Assembly (NCBI RefSeq): GCF_051106095.1
Contig: NC_135789.1
Coordinates: 23,741,764-23,805,763, forward strand
Source of the DNA: Pogona vitticeps
Taxonomy: Eukaryota > Chordata > Lepidosauria > Squamata > Agamidae
Direction: 5' to 3'
DNA length: 64,000 bases
The position numbers and the translations under genes were made by a program. The notes under the pieces were generated by a model. That model ran no database searches. It was not told the origin of the DNA and saw only the letters and a program-made list of their open reading frames with translations. Below are positions 12,944-25,294 of this stretch, piece after piece (position 1 is the first letter of the stretch; each line of letters starts with the position of its first letter).

Positions 12944-13280
12944 AGGTGACACTGCGGGTTAAAGCGCAGAAGCCTTTGTGCTGCAAGGTCAGAAGACCAG
13001 CTGTTGTAAGATCGAATCCACGCAACGGAAGGAGCTCCCGTCACTTGTCCCAGCTCCTGCCAACCTAGCGGTTCGAAAGCATGTAAAAATGTGAGTTGAT
13101 AAATAGGTACCACCACGGTGGGAAGGTCATGGAGTTCTGTGTCTAGTCGCGCTGGCCACGTGACCACAGAAACGGTCTATGGACAAACGCTGGCTCTGCG
13201 GCTTGGAGACGGGGATGAGCACCGCGCCCTAGAGTCGGACACAACTGGACTCAATGTCAAGGGGAACCTTTACCTTTATG
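12944..13280 (+). repeat. Sauria SINE, plus orientation
   Basis: A tRNA-like head with the GGTTAAAGCGCAGAAGCC and GATCGAATCCACGC boxes, then the shared body and a GGGGAACCTTTACCTTTA tail. The head resembles a tRNA gene but is a SINE promoter, not a working tRNA. Confidence 0.9.
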
Positions 13281-13579
13281 GAAGATTGGGGTGGAGGGGG
13301 GGAGAATAAAGAGGCTCCTCTTCCAGACACCAAAACAGAATTCAAGAACTTTTAATCCAGAAATCTGGAAACAACACAGGAGCATTATCTAGACAGAAGG
13401 CCCTTAAAGGCTCTTCTTCCAAGTTCGGTTGTCTGTCTGTCTTGACCAAATCCTCACAGACCTCTCATCAAGAAAGCCCCAAAATGTCAACTAGTAGAAA
13501 CTGTATTTTCTCAGCAGTGGGGTGCCCTCCTTATTTGCACCTCTATTTAGTCTTTCTTTGCACCTATAAAAAGCTCTTT

Positions 13580-13830
13580 TAAGGAAGTTTTTGAGGAGGC
13601 TCTACCTAGTTAATTGGGACAGAAGCAGGAGAAAAGGAATAGTTTATGATGTGAAACTGCTTTCGGGTTTTTTTGGCCACCTGTCTTGTTTGTTTATTTC
13701 TAAAGTTTTAGTGCTTTATAGTGGAGTTTGTAATTATTATTTTTTACATGTTTTTGTTCTGTCCCTCCTGGAGTAGCAATTTCACTAGATGGGCAGTATT
13801 AAAAATTGAATAAAGAAATAAATGAAAACC
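13580..13830 (+). repeat. LINE 3' tail
   Basis: It ends in GGGCAGTATTAAAAATTGAATAAAGAAATAAATG, typical of an L2-like 3' end with an A-rich tail. The body is too degraded to place. Confidence 0.35.
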
Positions 13831-16800
13831 TGTAAAGAAAGTTTAGAGTGTGAAGCGTCCAACCTCATTCTTCCATGCCAGACAAACCTCAAAACACAAT
13901 GTGTGGTGAAATATTCTCCCAGACACATTTCTGGTCTTCATAAGTTACATAAACTTCATGGGAATAGCATTAGCCCAAGGCTTGTGCAACCTCACTAACT
14001 ATTTTGTAAATGTGCCACTGTGTGACTAGACTAATATAATACTCAAGGTAATTGCTTATATTTTTGTAAATGTGCCACTTCAAGACCTAAATTAAGTTTT
14101 TCATTTTTATCAGTTTTCATTTTGCATTCGCCAAAACTATATTATATAATTTAGTTACAGTACATCATCCATAGTAGAATTACAAAAATATTTTTCAAAG
14201 TCCTCATTAGGTGTACATATATGTTTAGTATTTTATTTTCAAATACATGCTGGATTTATGCAAATCATTTTGTATTATCTGAAGTACTCTGTTAAAGCTT
14301 TACTATTCTATCTTCAAAATTTAGTTTAATGAAGGATTTTTTAGTGGAATTACTCAAGAATATGTTCTTTCCACAGTTTTGGGAAGCAAATTAGTAGCAC
14401 ATGTCACAGCAATTACAAATATTATTATGATAACATTTTATGTGACCGTATAGTATAAACAGTAATAAATGTGTGTTCCAGCTAACAGAAACTGCCTTCT
14501 ACACGAAGGCACAGAGTATAACCTGCTTTAAAACATGACATACACCGTACAGTATTACATGCCTGACCTGTTTCTCATTCAGTCATAAGAAAGACTATTC
14601 CAGTTTCACCCTACATCAGACTTGGTAACCTATTCAATATGTATGTGCGATCAGGTAGAGGAAACAAAATATTACCATTACAATAGCAACTTCCATCTGG
14701 ATTAAATACAAGTACTAGGATTAAGAAAAACTATAATCACCATAAATATTTTCCTAATCTTAGTTTTAGGTTGTTAAATATAGAAGACACAAAATCTAGC
14801 AGAGGGAGGTCTGGGCATCCAAACCAATGCTCGAAAAGTGACAAAAAAAAACAGATTAAAAACCCTTCTACTCTTAACATACTGTCAAGAGATGCTAATG
14901 AGATTCCCTCTCTAGGGTCTCTCAAGCTGAACAACCCACCCCACAGCATCAACACAGGGGCAAGATCCATTAGAGAGCATCTTGGGAATCTTGCAGCCCC
15001 CCTCCAGCCTCACATCCTCAAATTCCATCCTATGCACAACGACAGACTATAATTTGCTGCTACATTTAAACTGGCAAGCTATGCTTTCTTCTCAAGTTTA
15101 AATTGTAAGCCACCATTTAACCATGGTTCAATTCTGGCTGGAACGACAAGCCTAAACAATAGTTTTGCCAGTTAAGGATTAACAAGAAACGAACAGGCTG
15201 TGAAAAGTGAAAACATGGAGGAAAGGGAGTACAAGCCCAAATTCACTCACATAATGGCAAGCTGAAATTGGGTGATCTCTCTGAACCAGTAGTCTTTAGA
15301 CAGCTGTGTCCTCCCTGGGGCTTGGAGGGGGGATTGCAGGCTTCCTCATTTCAATTCCACTTTATCAAAGAAAATGTCTTTTAAATGAGCTATACACAGT
15401 CTGGTCTTTAAATAAAATATACTAAGAAGCAAAAATTATAAAGGAAAATGCAATAGCTATACAGAGTGGCAGAGGCTACAGTACAGAATAAGCAATGGTA
15501 TGGTCAAACAACAAGCAGGTTACTCTTCCCTTGTCTTTTAAGACGCAAAACCTCAAAGAAACAAAAACATTTTGTAAAGACTCTTCTCAGATGTGGTTTT
15601 GTGACCCATTCCAGTTGCAGTCAGTCAAAAGTACCACTGTCCTGTGCATGAGTGGCATGCACCCTGAAATAGCCTTTAATCAGTAGCAATTTGCCTTTGA
15701 CCTGTTTTGATTTGGTGCTGATGATGACATCATCATAGCCACTGGGCACAGGAGCCACACAACACGATTTCTGCCAATAAACTGAAAGTGTTTAATATCC
15801 ATTTCCAGTGCAGGAATAACCATGTTTTTCAACAAATACTTCAAACCCTGTAACCGTTCAGGAAAAATGGTGACTTCATTCAATTTTCCATTCACCTTTG
15901 ATGTCCTGCTCAACATTTAATTCAAAATACAGGGACACCTTTAAAGGAAAGCAACACAGTTTTCAAAACATCCATGCAACATTCCATAAAGATATTTGCT
16001 CATCCAAAACCCTTCCTCAAATAAGAATGTTTACATTTCATTCTTTAAACATATCAAGGATCAACACAAAGTCCATTTATCCTGCTATCTTTTCTCAAGG
16101 ATATCCGACATAGCCAACACTATCAGTGCTACAGAATAGTTTTGATTTGGGTTGTCTTTGTTCCTGTCAATGCCCCCCCAACCACAATTGTTCAAGAATC
16201 TCTTCACCTTATACCCAAGGGGATATCTAAACTCCTCCAGCCGCAATAAACTCCTGTAGTCCGAACAGTAAATTTCTGCAAGGCTGATAAGTGTCTTGCG
16301 GTGTGGTTATACTACTGAAATTGGGTGGTGGGTTGGGGTTTTTGAAGTTAGTTTAAAGTCACATGCCAATAAAGTGGTTTTTGGGTCAGTGTGTGCATCC
16401 TCTTGGGACAACTTTTAATCCATTTTGAAGCTGTGCTATATATTGGCCAAGGGGGCTATGTGGGCTTTAAAAATTGTTGGATTTGAGGCTTTGTCCTATG
16501 ACTGCCCATCCTCGCACTGGCATATGTGCTCAACTGTGTGGGGTTTGGCAAGTCATGGATGCTAAGATTCTAGGCTTTAAGCTGCAGAGAAACCTTAGAG
16601 TCCAATCTGGTATTTCTCCCAAGCGCAATACTGAAATAGTGCTATCCCACTTTGAAAGAAAGAAAAAATACGAAGCAACTATTAAACATGACACTGGTGG
16701 CAATAGCAGCCGCAAGTGGCTGTGAGAGAAAACCAGTGCAAGTGTGGGCAGCCGTGGGACAAAGCCACAAGTGCAATGAGTTTGTGGCGCTTCCTGAACA

Positions 16801-16960
16801 AAAACACATGCTTCCTGGGAAAAAAGAAACACCCACATGCTCAGCTGTACATTGTGCAAACTGATATTTTAAAAATTTCAAGTATGCTAAACCTGACACA
16901 ATCCCAAAAGTTTTTCTATATGTGAGCACACCCTTGCACAAGCTGCCCAACTAGTCATTT
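13831..16960. other. no recognisable feature
   Basis: AT-rich intronic-type sequence. Short open frames on both strands show no protein family I recognise. Confidence 0.4.
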
Positions 16961-17389
16961 TTGTGAACTGCCCAGAGTGACCTTTGGTTAGATTGGGGGG
17001 GGGGTACAGAAATCAAATAAATAACTCACAACAGCACTTTCACCACTGTTCTTCCCCTATGCCAGTAAATCCTCCACAAGATTTCAACAACTCCTCGAAC
17101 AAACCTATGACCAGTTGTTTTTGACTCAGCATACTTTCACAGAAAACATCTGGGCTACCACATTTATCTAGAACACAAGGGTAGGATCATCCTGCCTTTC
17201 CCTCTATTGTTAAAAGAGTTACAACTGCCAGTGATTTATCCAATGGGGCTTTGGACTGACATCTCAGCTGTTCTGTCCTGGAGTGGTCTTTGCTGGTTGC
17301 TACCGGATTTACAAGATAGGCTGCATTTTATGTTTCAATATCATTAGAAAGAATAAGATACAAGAGAGACACACAAGTACTTGGAAATG

Positions 17390-17620
17390 GGCTAGTCCCT
17401 GCAATGTGCCATCGAGTCAACTCCATTGCACGGCAACCCCAGCAGGCCTCCCGAGGTATGAGAGGTACTGTATTTAGCAGGTAGTTTTACCAGTTCTGCC
17501 ATTTCCCAGGGACTTTCCATGGCCAAGCAGGGATTTGAGCCAAGTTTTTCAGAAACCCAGACCATCACTCCATCTGCTATGTTGCTCTGGCTTTCTCCTA
17601 CTATAGGAGAGCCAGTCAAA
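17390..17620 (-). repeat. degenerate tRNA-type SINE
   Basis: On the minus strand it resembles the SINE at 29,121-29,356, ending in the ATCGAGTCAACTCCATTGC block at 17,411-17,429. Confidence 0.4.
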
Positions 17621-18539
17621 TCAATGTGACTTACATTAGCGTGAATGAATAAGTCTCATTCATTTAAATCGGTCTACTCTAGCTGGCAACATAACTGGAC
17701 TAAATCCCATGTTTTGGCTCCATCCACATTATTCCCCTGTAAAGGGTTCAATATCAATTACTATAGAAGTGGTATAATTGAAACACTATGTCACATTTTT
17801 CTGCCCTGGAATTTTTACCAGCACAACAAAGCTCATTTTATTTTCCCTCTGCTTTGCATTCCCAGGAAGTTCTGGCCACTCAGTATTAATAGCTGATATT
17901 AATCAAATTATTTCTTAAAATATAACTCAGGGTTTTGTTTTGTTTTTTTGCTGCAGCTACTAGAACAAATCACAGATTCTAAGTGAGTTGAATCACTGGA
18001 TCTGTTTTATCATATTGTTTATTACATTTGTTTTATTAGAAAAACCCACATTGTATGAACAGAAAACATGTGCTTTGAATTAACATGGAACTGCAAGGTT
18101 TTTATGGAATAAATTATAATTACTTATTAAATCAGATTGCAAGCTAGCACAGAGTTTAGAACACCTCAAAGAACCAGATAGGTCTTCCAAATTCAATCTA
18201 ACTGCAGTTGGAAGATGTATATAACTGTTTATGAAGATAGAATGATAGCACTTACAAATGATCAATAGGGTAAGAACTTGTCTACCTTTCTTATGCCCAA
18301 GACAGCATATGTGAATAAATATTTATTTATTAAATAGATATATCTTCTTTGTCCTCCCTCATTAATTCACATTCTACAACTCAGAAAATATCAGGAAAAA
18401 TATTAAATGCCATCCTTTTCCACACCCCTTCTCTCTTGCTTATCTAAGCAACGGGGGTGGGGGTGGGGCTCTGTAAAACACTCTCCAAATATCTTAAGAG
18501 CTCCTCTTGACCAGTTCTATAAGCAACACTCTGCAACCA

Positions 18540-19030
18540 TAGAAATCATAAAATGTAATGCTAGTAGGGAGTTGTAAAAATCACAAAATTCAACCAAAAC
18601 ACAACATTTACACCTAAAGCAACCCAACATCTAATCTTTGTTTAAAACCCTTCAGTAAAAGAAACTCCAGCACCTTCTAAGGATAACCATTCCACTGAAC
18701 AGGTCTTACTGCTTGAAGCCCTTACTAATTTTCCATTGAAAGCTCCTTTCTTGTAACTTGAATCCATTACTTTGGTTTCCATCTCCTTGAGCCACAGGGG
18801 CCAGCTCCCTCCCCCACATGACCATCCTTCCAACACTGAAGAACAGCTATCATATCATTTCTGTCTTCTCGCCTCCAGGTATGCCTACAAAAATCTGGTA
18901 ACCATTCCTTATCAGGCTTGGTTTCCAGACCATGTACGCTCGTCCTCCTCTAGAAATGTCCCAAACTTGTTGATACTTTTCTTAAACTCTGGTGTCCAGA
19001 AATGGGCACAGAATTCCAGGTAATATCTGA
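18540..19030 (-). repeat. CR1 LINE 3' UTR
   Basis: The minus strand carries the CR1-type 3' region, including the TTCAAGTTACAAGAAAGGAG block and the CTGGAATTCTGTGCCCATTT motif near its upstream edge. Confidence 0.6.
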
Positions 19031-19074
19031 AAACTGCAGCACAGAGATGTATTATTACTTCACTTAATCTAGAC

Positions 19075-19577
19075 CAATGGTTCCCAACCTTTTTTGGAGG
19101 TTGGGAACCACTGGTTTTTATAAAGTTATTATAAAGGTTTTTATAATAACTAAGTAACCTGCAACACCTTCCTATTGCATTTGCATTAAAAGGCATTTTT
19201 AATGGGGTAAAGGCATCCATTCTCAGAAAGCAGAGGCTTCTTGTTCCCCTAAAGCAGTGGTCCCCAACCTTGGGCCTCCAGATGTTCTTGGACTTCAACT
19301 CCCAGAAATCCTGACCAGCAGATGTGGTGGTGAAGGCTTCTGGGAGTTGTAGTCCAAGAACATCTGGAGGCCCAAGGTTGGGGACCACTGCCCTAAAGGG
19401 CGTGTTTCTGTTACATAGATACTGTATACACACTCACTGTAACATCCTGCTCCGAAAGGTCAAGGAAGAAATTATTTAACAAAGGCTATAACACATATAA
19501 GGTGACCCACAACCCCCTCCCCAGAAAACACTTTGTGACTCCCTTCGAGGTCACGGCCCCCAGGTTGGGAAACACTG
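19075..19577. mobile_element. non-autonomous hAT element carrying a nested MITE
   Basis: The ends are CAATGGTTCCCAACC and GGTTGGGAAACACTG, flanked by the 8-bp duplication ATCTAGAC (19,067-19,074 and 19,578-19,585). A second MITE lies inside at 19,255-19,390. Confidence 0.8.
19255..19390. mobile_element. palindromic hAT-type MITE nested in another hAT element
   Basis: A hairpin with ends CAGTGGTCCCCAACCTTGGG and complement, and an exact 8-bp duplication CCCTAAAG (19,247-19,254 and 19,391-19,398). Same family as 37,922 and 54,410. Confidence 0.9.
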
Positions 19578-20764
19578 ATCTAGACAGGATGCAAATACTG
19601 AAACAGTGTAGGAATGCATCAGGGTTTTTCTTTTTCTTTTTGATCATGGTTGAACCCTAGATGCTTTTCATGCTTCCTTTTGGATTTATTTATTTTTTAG
19701 AAGAAACTGAAACTACAACAGCTTATGGCTCAAGTCCTCACCTGGTAGCCACAGGCAACAAGGAATACCATGTACTGGCCTGCGTGCAAATCTTTTGAAG
19801 CCAAGTAAGTCCCTCTTCCACACTGAGTGGAGAAACCAAGCAGGCTGCTTGGAAAATGTTAAGAATTTGCAGCTAGTCTAGGATGTAGCAGGGTGACGCC
19901 AATCCAGTGTGACAGCCAGTGAGAACAAAACACCGATTCTTAAGGAGCCTTGTTCAGCCTCTGTACTTAACACAAAGTGTTCTTGACCTTAACAGCCCCA
20001 GCCAGCCTTCACTCAAACTGCTGAAATGTGCCCCATGCCCATTCTTACCTGTAGAGGTAGAGGTAGAACCCACTCATATATGAGTTCACTTAACTGAAGT
20101 ATATACAGCAGCACTGAGAAGTAAGGTTTTTCTCAAGTTTGAGCTTGGTGCTTTTGGTAATTCCCACCTCCAGGAAGCCTGCCTAATCCACTCCCAACCT
20201 TCAGAAGAACTGTTAAAACCCTCCCTTGAATTTTGACTGGGTGTAGCAAGGATGGCTTCTATCAAGCTACATCTTTTGTTCCACCTGTTAGTTTCACATC
20301 TACACATTTTAGATTCATTTACCTTTATTGCCATAAGCTGCTCTGAGAGAGCACTGAGGTGGTTAAGCAGCAGATAAACACTGACTTTAATTAATACATG
20401 AAGTGTTCTACGGCCTATTACAACAAATAAAATATGATTTGCCACAATATACAACTTTTAGAGTTGTATACACACAAACACATCCCAGACAGTAAAGTAT
20501 TACCTTTCTACAGAGCTGTTACATCCACTCAAGATAACTAGCCTTTCATTTCACAGAATGAGCCTCTCTCCTAGCACATGGAACTTCCACGCAGGCGCAC
20601 GCTTTCTCCTTCCCACTCACAGGTCGACATCAAAATGCCAGTGCAAAGGAAGCAACAGGAGGCTAAAGGAAACGGAAACCCCAAGGCTGCCCATTTTGTG
20701 GTAACTGAAGGAGGACTGCTCACTCTGTAGAAAATTACAGTAGATTCATCTTTGCATAAAGTAA

Positions 20765-20905
20765 TCTAGCCGGTAGCTGTGTTAGCCTGTCGTAGCACAA
20801 GAGAAACCAGAAGTCTTCGGAAGAAGTGTGCTTGGATGCACAAAAGCTTTTAAGAAAAATAAAAACGAGTTAGCCTGAAAGGTGTTACAAGATTTCTGAT
20901 TTCTC
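20765..20905 (+). repeat. amniote interspersed repeat fragment
   Basis: It holds GTAGCTGTGTTAGCCTGTCG and GAAGAAGTGTGCTTGGATGC blocks, common in reptile repeats that I cannot assign to a family with certainty. Confidence 0.4.
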
Positions 20906-21289
20906 TCTGCATATAGTTTAGCAGGCTAAAAGAAACCGGAGATAAAAATCCACAAGGGGGGGGGAGGAAAATATTTCCATAGCTGTGGTAGGAGGGTGTG
21001 TTTATAACAGTTAGCCATATTGTTTATGTCGGGTTTATTTAATAATTGTGATTATCTTAAGAAGCAGATATGCATGAAGGAACAACTCCATCTATGCACT
21101 TGATAGAGCATCACAAAAGCTGATAGCATGACAAATCATAGTATTTAAGGTCCCACAGATCACAAACAATAGATGGTGCATGAGAGAAGAAATAATCTAC
21201 AATAGGATTCAACCTTATTTACTGGGATCATGCAGGACACCACAGAAGTGTGCAAACTTTCAGGACCCCTACTTTTTCGTTCTACTCAG

Positions 21290-21405
21290 CTTGCTAAAAT
21301 GTGTCCAGGATCTCAAAAGCTCACTTGGGAGCATTTTAACTGGACTCAATGGCCTTATAGGCTCCTTCCAACTTCACTATTCTATGATTCTATGATTCAA
21401 GGTAT
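21290..21405 (+). repeat. CR1 LINE 3' end fragment
   Basis: It contains GACTCAATGGCCTTATAGG and ends in ATTCTATGATTCTATGATT, the CR1 terminal octamer repeat. Confidence 0.75.
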
Positions 21406-21894
21406 TGTGTAAGCAAGGGACAAAATTAGCATCACTAGGAAATTGTGAGCAAAAATATTGAGAGGGTGGGTTGCAACTAGGAAGTAAGAAAAGAAAGAGG
21501 AGCAGAAAACAACTGAGGTGGGCAATTAAATAAATCTGAGTGGATGGGCTGGGAAACAAACAAGGGAAAAAAGAATTGTGAGAAATATCCCTCCCTAAGT
21601 AAAGAGGGACTGAAGCAAATTAGTGATTTGAGAGAGGGAAGCTGTGGTGGGAATGCAAAAGAGGGGGCATTGAGAAAGGAATAAAATATTCTTGGGGTGC
21701 AGACTGTGATGAGTAAAGAGAATAAGGGAAAACACTGAGTGCTTAACAGCAAATCAAAGCAAGGGTGTGTGTGGAAGAAATCTGGGATGGAAAGAGAGAA
21801 CAGTTAGCAAAGTAAATAAATATGGAGATGAATATCCCATTAATACTTAGGGAGAAGTGACTGCAGGAGGGAATGGAGGAAGGGAAACAGAGGA

Positions 21895-22250
21895 AGTAAG
21901 GGATGTTGAGAAAAGACGACTGAGGAGTGATATGAAAACACTTTTCAAATACTTGATAGTATTTGAAATACAGAGGGGCAGGATCAGTTCTTCATCATCC
22001 CAGAGTGCAGGACACGCAACAATGGGCTCAAGTTATAGGAAGTCAGATTTCCACTGAATATCAGGAAAAACTTCCTAACTGTTAGAGCAGTACGACAGTG
22101 TAACCAAGGACCACGGGAAGCATTCAAGAAAAAGTTAGATAATCACCTAGCAGATAATCTTTTATTTGTATTCCTGCCTTGAGCAGGGGGTTGGACTTGA
22201 TGGCCTTGTAGGCCCCCTTCCAACTTCACTTTTCTATGATTCTATGATGG
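21895..22250 (+). repeat. CR1 LINE 3' UTR and terminus
   Basis: The UTR contains CAGGAAAAACTTCCTAACTG and GGGGGTTGGACTTGATGGCC and ends in TTCTATGATTCTATGATGG. Sense orientation, truncated at the 5' side. Confidence 0.85.
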
Positions 22251-22639
22251 AAATAAAATGAGGATCAGATTTTATGAAGGAGGAAAATAAGGGTCCTTTA
22301 TAAGAAGATAAAGTATTATTTCACAACAGAAGATATTTGAAATTATTATGAAGAAAATATTATGGCGAGAGTGGTTGTGACAGAAGAGACTTCTAGTTGG
22401 GGGTGTGAGGGCAGAATTAATTATCATCCTCGTTTTTTTTTATTTAGGAGTAAGATTAAGACACTCCTTAAAATAAATGATTAATGTGGTGACAATTTGT
22501 TCATTGTTTATTTAGGAGCATGCAAAATCCTTTTATATTCAAAAAAGGGACTGAAAGCGCTGCCTAAAAATGGTGGAGAGAAAGAAATAACGGAGATATG
22601 GGGAGGAAGGTGTTTCAAACGCCCAGAAAGAAAGATGAA

Positions 22640-23130
22640 TAGGATGTAGGTATTATGGGTGGCGGGGAGACAGGGGAGGAAGAGAAGGCAAACGCAAGGA
22701 GGGGAGAACCATTGAGAGGGAGAGGATTTGGGGGGGGGGAGAAAGAAAGCAGAAATTGGGTGGGTGAGTGGGCTACAAAGTGGGGGAGATGGGAAAGGGG
22801 GGTTGAGCATAATAATGGGGGTGCAAGGAGGGAGGGGGAGCAGAGAGAGGAGGTGGGAGCATAGCATTGGGGAGGCCTGCACGGGGGGGGGAGGAAGAAG
22901 AAGAGGGGAGCGTAAAAAAGGGGGAGGTTGTAAAGGGGGGAGAAAGGAAGAAAAAAGGGGGAGGCCAAAAGAATGGGGTGCAAAGGGGGGAGGGGGAGGA
23001 AGGGAAAAGGGGGAGCATGACAAAGGGGTGCAGCGAAGGAGGGGGGAAGGAGCGGCATACTTCGGGGAGCAACGGGGGAGGGGGGTTTGCAAGGGAGGGG
23101 GGAGAAGCCGCCGCCGGGGGAGGGGGGAAG
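22640..23130. repeat. G-rich, strand-asymmetric tract upstream of the CpG island core
   Basis: The plus strand is almost free of C and packed with GGGG runs separated by A. All the long open frames here, on both strands, are low-complexity translations. The many GGG tracts could form G-quadruplexes in the displaced strand. Confidence 0.7.
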
Positions 23131-23650
23131 CTGACGGGGGGGGCTCCCTCTCTGAAGGCCCCCCCTCCCTCCTCCGGCCTTCCCTTCCTCAAGCCCAGCC
23201 CGGGCCTTCCCCTTGGCGCTCACCGTCGGCGGACTCCGGAGCCTGGCCGGGGCCGGGGGTGGCGGTGGGCCCGGGTTGGGCCATGGCCGAGGAGGCCGAA
23301 CCGCCGGCTCCGGCTCCTTGGGGGGGGCAACGGCTCCTCCTTTTCCTCTTCTTCTTCCTCCTCTTCCTCCTCCGGTTCCCGTAGGGAGGTCGTGTGTGTG
23401 TGTGTGGGGGGGGGTGTCTCTGCTGGCCGGTCAGGCCGCCCAGGCCGGGCCCGCGACGTGAGGCGGCGAAGGCGCAAAGCAGCCCCGCGCGCTCGGCCGC
23501 CTCATCCTGACAGGCGGCGGGAGAGGGGAGGCGCTGCGCATGCGCCGGGCCGGCGGAGGGGAGGGGGGGAGCGAGGGAGGGAGCGAGCGACCCGAGGATG
23601 ACACGCGTCTTTCTCTCACACACCCACCCACCCACACCCACCCCGCCTAG
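23131..23650. promoter_or_regulatory. CpG-island promoter with an NRF1-type site
   Basis: Dense in CpG. The palindrome TGCGCATGCGCC at 23,535-23,546 matches the NRF1 consensus and sits about 250 bp upstream of the minus-strand ATG at 23,284. Purine-rich 5' UTR sequence (GGAGGAAGAGG on the minus strand) follows. It most likely drives the minus-strand gene below. Confidence 0.65.
23224..23284 (-). CDS. RABEP1: first coding exon, probably RABEP1 (rabaptin-5)
   Basis: The minus-strand ATG at 23,284 opens a 61-base coding exon, MAQPGPTATPGPGQAPESAD plus one base, ending at the donor G|GTGAGC. Human rabaptin-5 begins MAQPGPASQPDV, from memory, and the P-D-V step would fit a phase-1 break (GAC G|TT). 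Rabaptin-5 is an endosomal coiled-coil effector of Rab5 and Rab4. Only six residues match exactly, the exon is low in complexity, and exon 2 is not in the window, so this is a tentative call. The ATG lies in the palindrome GGCCATGGCC, so a plus-strand ATG exists too, but that frame reaches a stop after 33 codons with no good donor. The gene would run leftwards out of the window with a first intron longer than 23 kb. Confidence 0.42.
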
Positions 23651-25183
23651 GGATGAGGAAGAAGGGGTCCACACGTGACGCGAAGAGACCTCTTGAGGAA
23701 GGCCGGGGTGGTGGTGGTGGTGGGGTTTCAGGCCGGCGCGTCCTGACGTGAAGGGGAGCAACCCGGGTTGGAGCAACCCGATGGATGCAAACCAAGTATG
23801 GGGTTGAAGGGACCCCAAGACAGCAGCGGCGGGGGTGGGGGTGGGGAGACTGAAGTCACTGGATGTTGCTTCGGAGGGAACCCATAAAGAACTGGGGTTC
23901 CCCCAGGAATCCATGGGTCGATGGATGATACTGACCTCCCTGTCCAGAGGCAGTGCGTTGTCGGGGTGAGAGTATTAAAGCCCCCCCCCCGGGGTTTAAA
24001 CCTCAGAAGACAGCCCCCACCTTCATGGGGAAATGTAGCTCAGTCAATACTAGGGTCAAGCCATCGATGCCCTTTGCTCAGACCCAGCAATGCATCTCGG
24101 GCGGGTTCGGCGGATGCGTTTCCAGATCAGCGCCCCAGTTACTCCAAGCAAAGCGTGCCTCGTAGCAGAGCCGCCAAAGACATTAAGGCTGCAGGCTGCT
24201 GGTCCCGAGTCTCTGTGGGATCTCAGTAAATGCACACAGATCTCAGTAAATGTGCACAGGAGATCTCAGTAAATGCGCACAGGATGACATGCTCTCAACT
24301 CTGTGCAATGTGACAGAGAATCCAGGGTCCCCTCAGAACAACCACTGGGGTTCTCAAAAGGTCACCCTGCCTTCTTGGCTCTTTCCTGGCTTTTTGTACA
24401 AATTCCCACCCACGCACCCTTTCTCAAGGGTTCCCATACCACAGCAGTTAAGTGCTTAAATACACTGATATTTTAGGAAATTTTTCCGTAGATAAGTGAA
24501 TCAGCGGATACTGAACCACTGGTCTCTAGAACAGCTACTCTCATCCACCCATTGACGATGCAACTGTCTTTGGTTTGCTGCCTTCACTATATTTTTGGCC
24601 ACGGCGGCCTCTTTGTGGACTTCCCCATTTCTTAGCTTTCTTTTGTTTCTTACAGTCCCCTCGCCGGAAGGTTTTCTTCAGCTCTTGCTGCCCCCTAGGA
24701 ATCGACGAGAAAGGCCCCCAGCATCATGGTCCTTCTGCATCCAGATGCCGCTGGACCAAGCGCATGGAATGATGTAAAAGGAGAATTGAATGGGAGGCTC
24801 TTAGAGGGCTTCACATAGGAGACAACAGCTCTTACGGCCAAGCAAAGCCTTCTCTGCCCACTTCGTTGCAAGGAACGTAAGCGGCGTAGGAGGAGTGCAG
24901 AAGGAGATGGCTTTTCATTTTGGTGCTCAGCACCACCAAGTGGTGGACTGAAGACCAAACTTGGGAGGGCAGGCATCTCACCTTGAATGAACTGCCTGTG
25001 GAGCACCCCTGACAGGGGGGGAAGACCCTTTATTGGGTCTTCTCAAGCCATGTGAGATCTTAGACTGCAGAAGACCTGTCCTTAGCTATTTTCCCAGAAT
25101 GCAGGACATTTGAATGCTTGCGTCCCCTCACACGACCACTTCCACAATTCATATCTTCCAAAGACAAACAGGGCTAAAACGGC
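23651..25183. other. intergenic region, no gene seen
   Basis: It lies between the CpG island and the IFT22 3' end. Apart from the short tandem repeat at 24,219, I find no coding exon, clear repeat family or promoter pattern. Confidence 0.45.
24219..24284. repeat. three-unit tandem repeat
   Basis: Three copies of a GATCTCAGTAAATG(C/T)GCAC-like unit of about 21-23 bp in a row. Confidence 0.85.
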
Positions 25184-25186
25184 ATG

Positions 25187-25192
25187 TTTAAT
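25187..25192 (-). terminator. IFT22: possible IFT22 polyadenylation signal (ATTAAA)
   Basis: The minus strand reads ATTAAA about 100 bp after the IFT22 stop codon. It is the common variant signal; no AATAAA lies closer. Confidence 0.4.
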
Positions 25193-25294
25193 TGTGGGTA
25201 TGTTAAGTTCATGCTTTTAAAAAAAACAGAGAAAGAGAGAGATCAGGGTGGTGGTGGGGGTTTCCCCCTTCTTGTCTTATTTACTGTCTTTCTC

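Larger units (their letters stand above)
1..23223 (-). other. probable first intron of the minus-strand gene starting at 23,284
   Basis: No coding exon was recognised on either strand. The region holds SINEs, CR1 and L2-like LINE pieces and MITEs, listed separately. Stretches with nothing I can name are 1-646, 4,152-6,050, 6,376-8,567 (only small homopolymer and CA tracts), 12,050-12,940, 13,831-16,960, 17,620-18,540 and 19,586-20,764. Calling it an intron is inference: the first coding exon at 23,224-23,284 ends in a good splice donor pointing this way, and no acceptor exon was found. Confidence 0.4.

Noticed and set aside
12944-13280. tRNA gene suggested by A- and B-box-like sequences
   Set aside because: These are the tRNA-derived heads of Sauria SINEs, here and at 647, 29,858, 46,347 and 62,823. 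They do not fold as complete tRNAs and continue into the SINE body.
23282-23384. Plus-strand MAEEAEPPAPAP frame with a hydrophobic end
   Set aside because: The ATG is shared through the palindrome GGCCATGGCC. The hydrophobic part is a translated CTT/CTC repeat, and no good donor precedes the stop.
22508-23601. Several long open frames on both strands in the G-rich tract
   Set aside because: Compositional artefact: few stop codons are possible in G/C-only sequence, and the frames overlap on both strands with only P, S, G, E and R.
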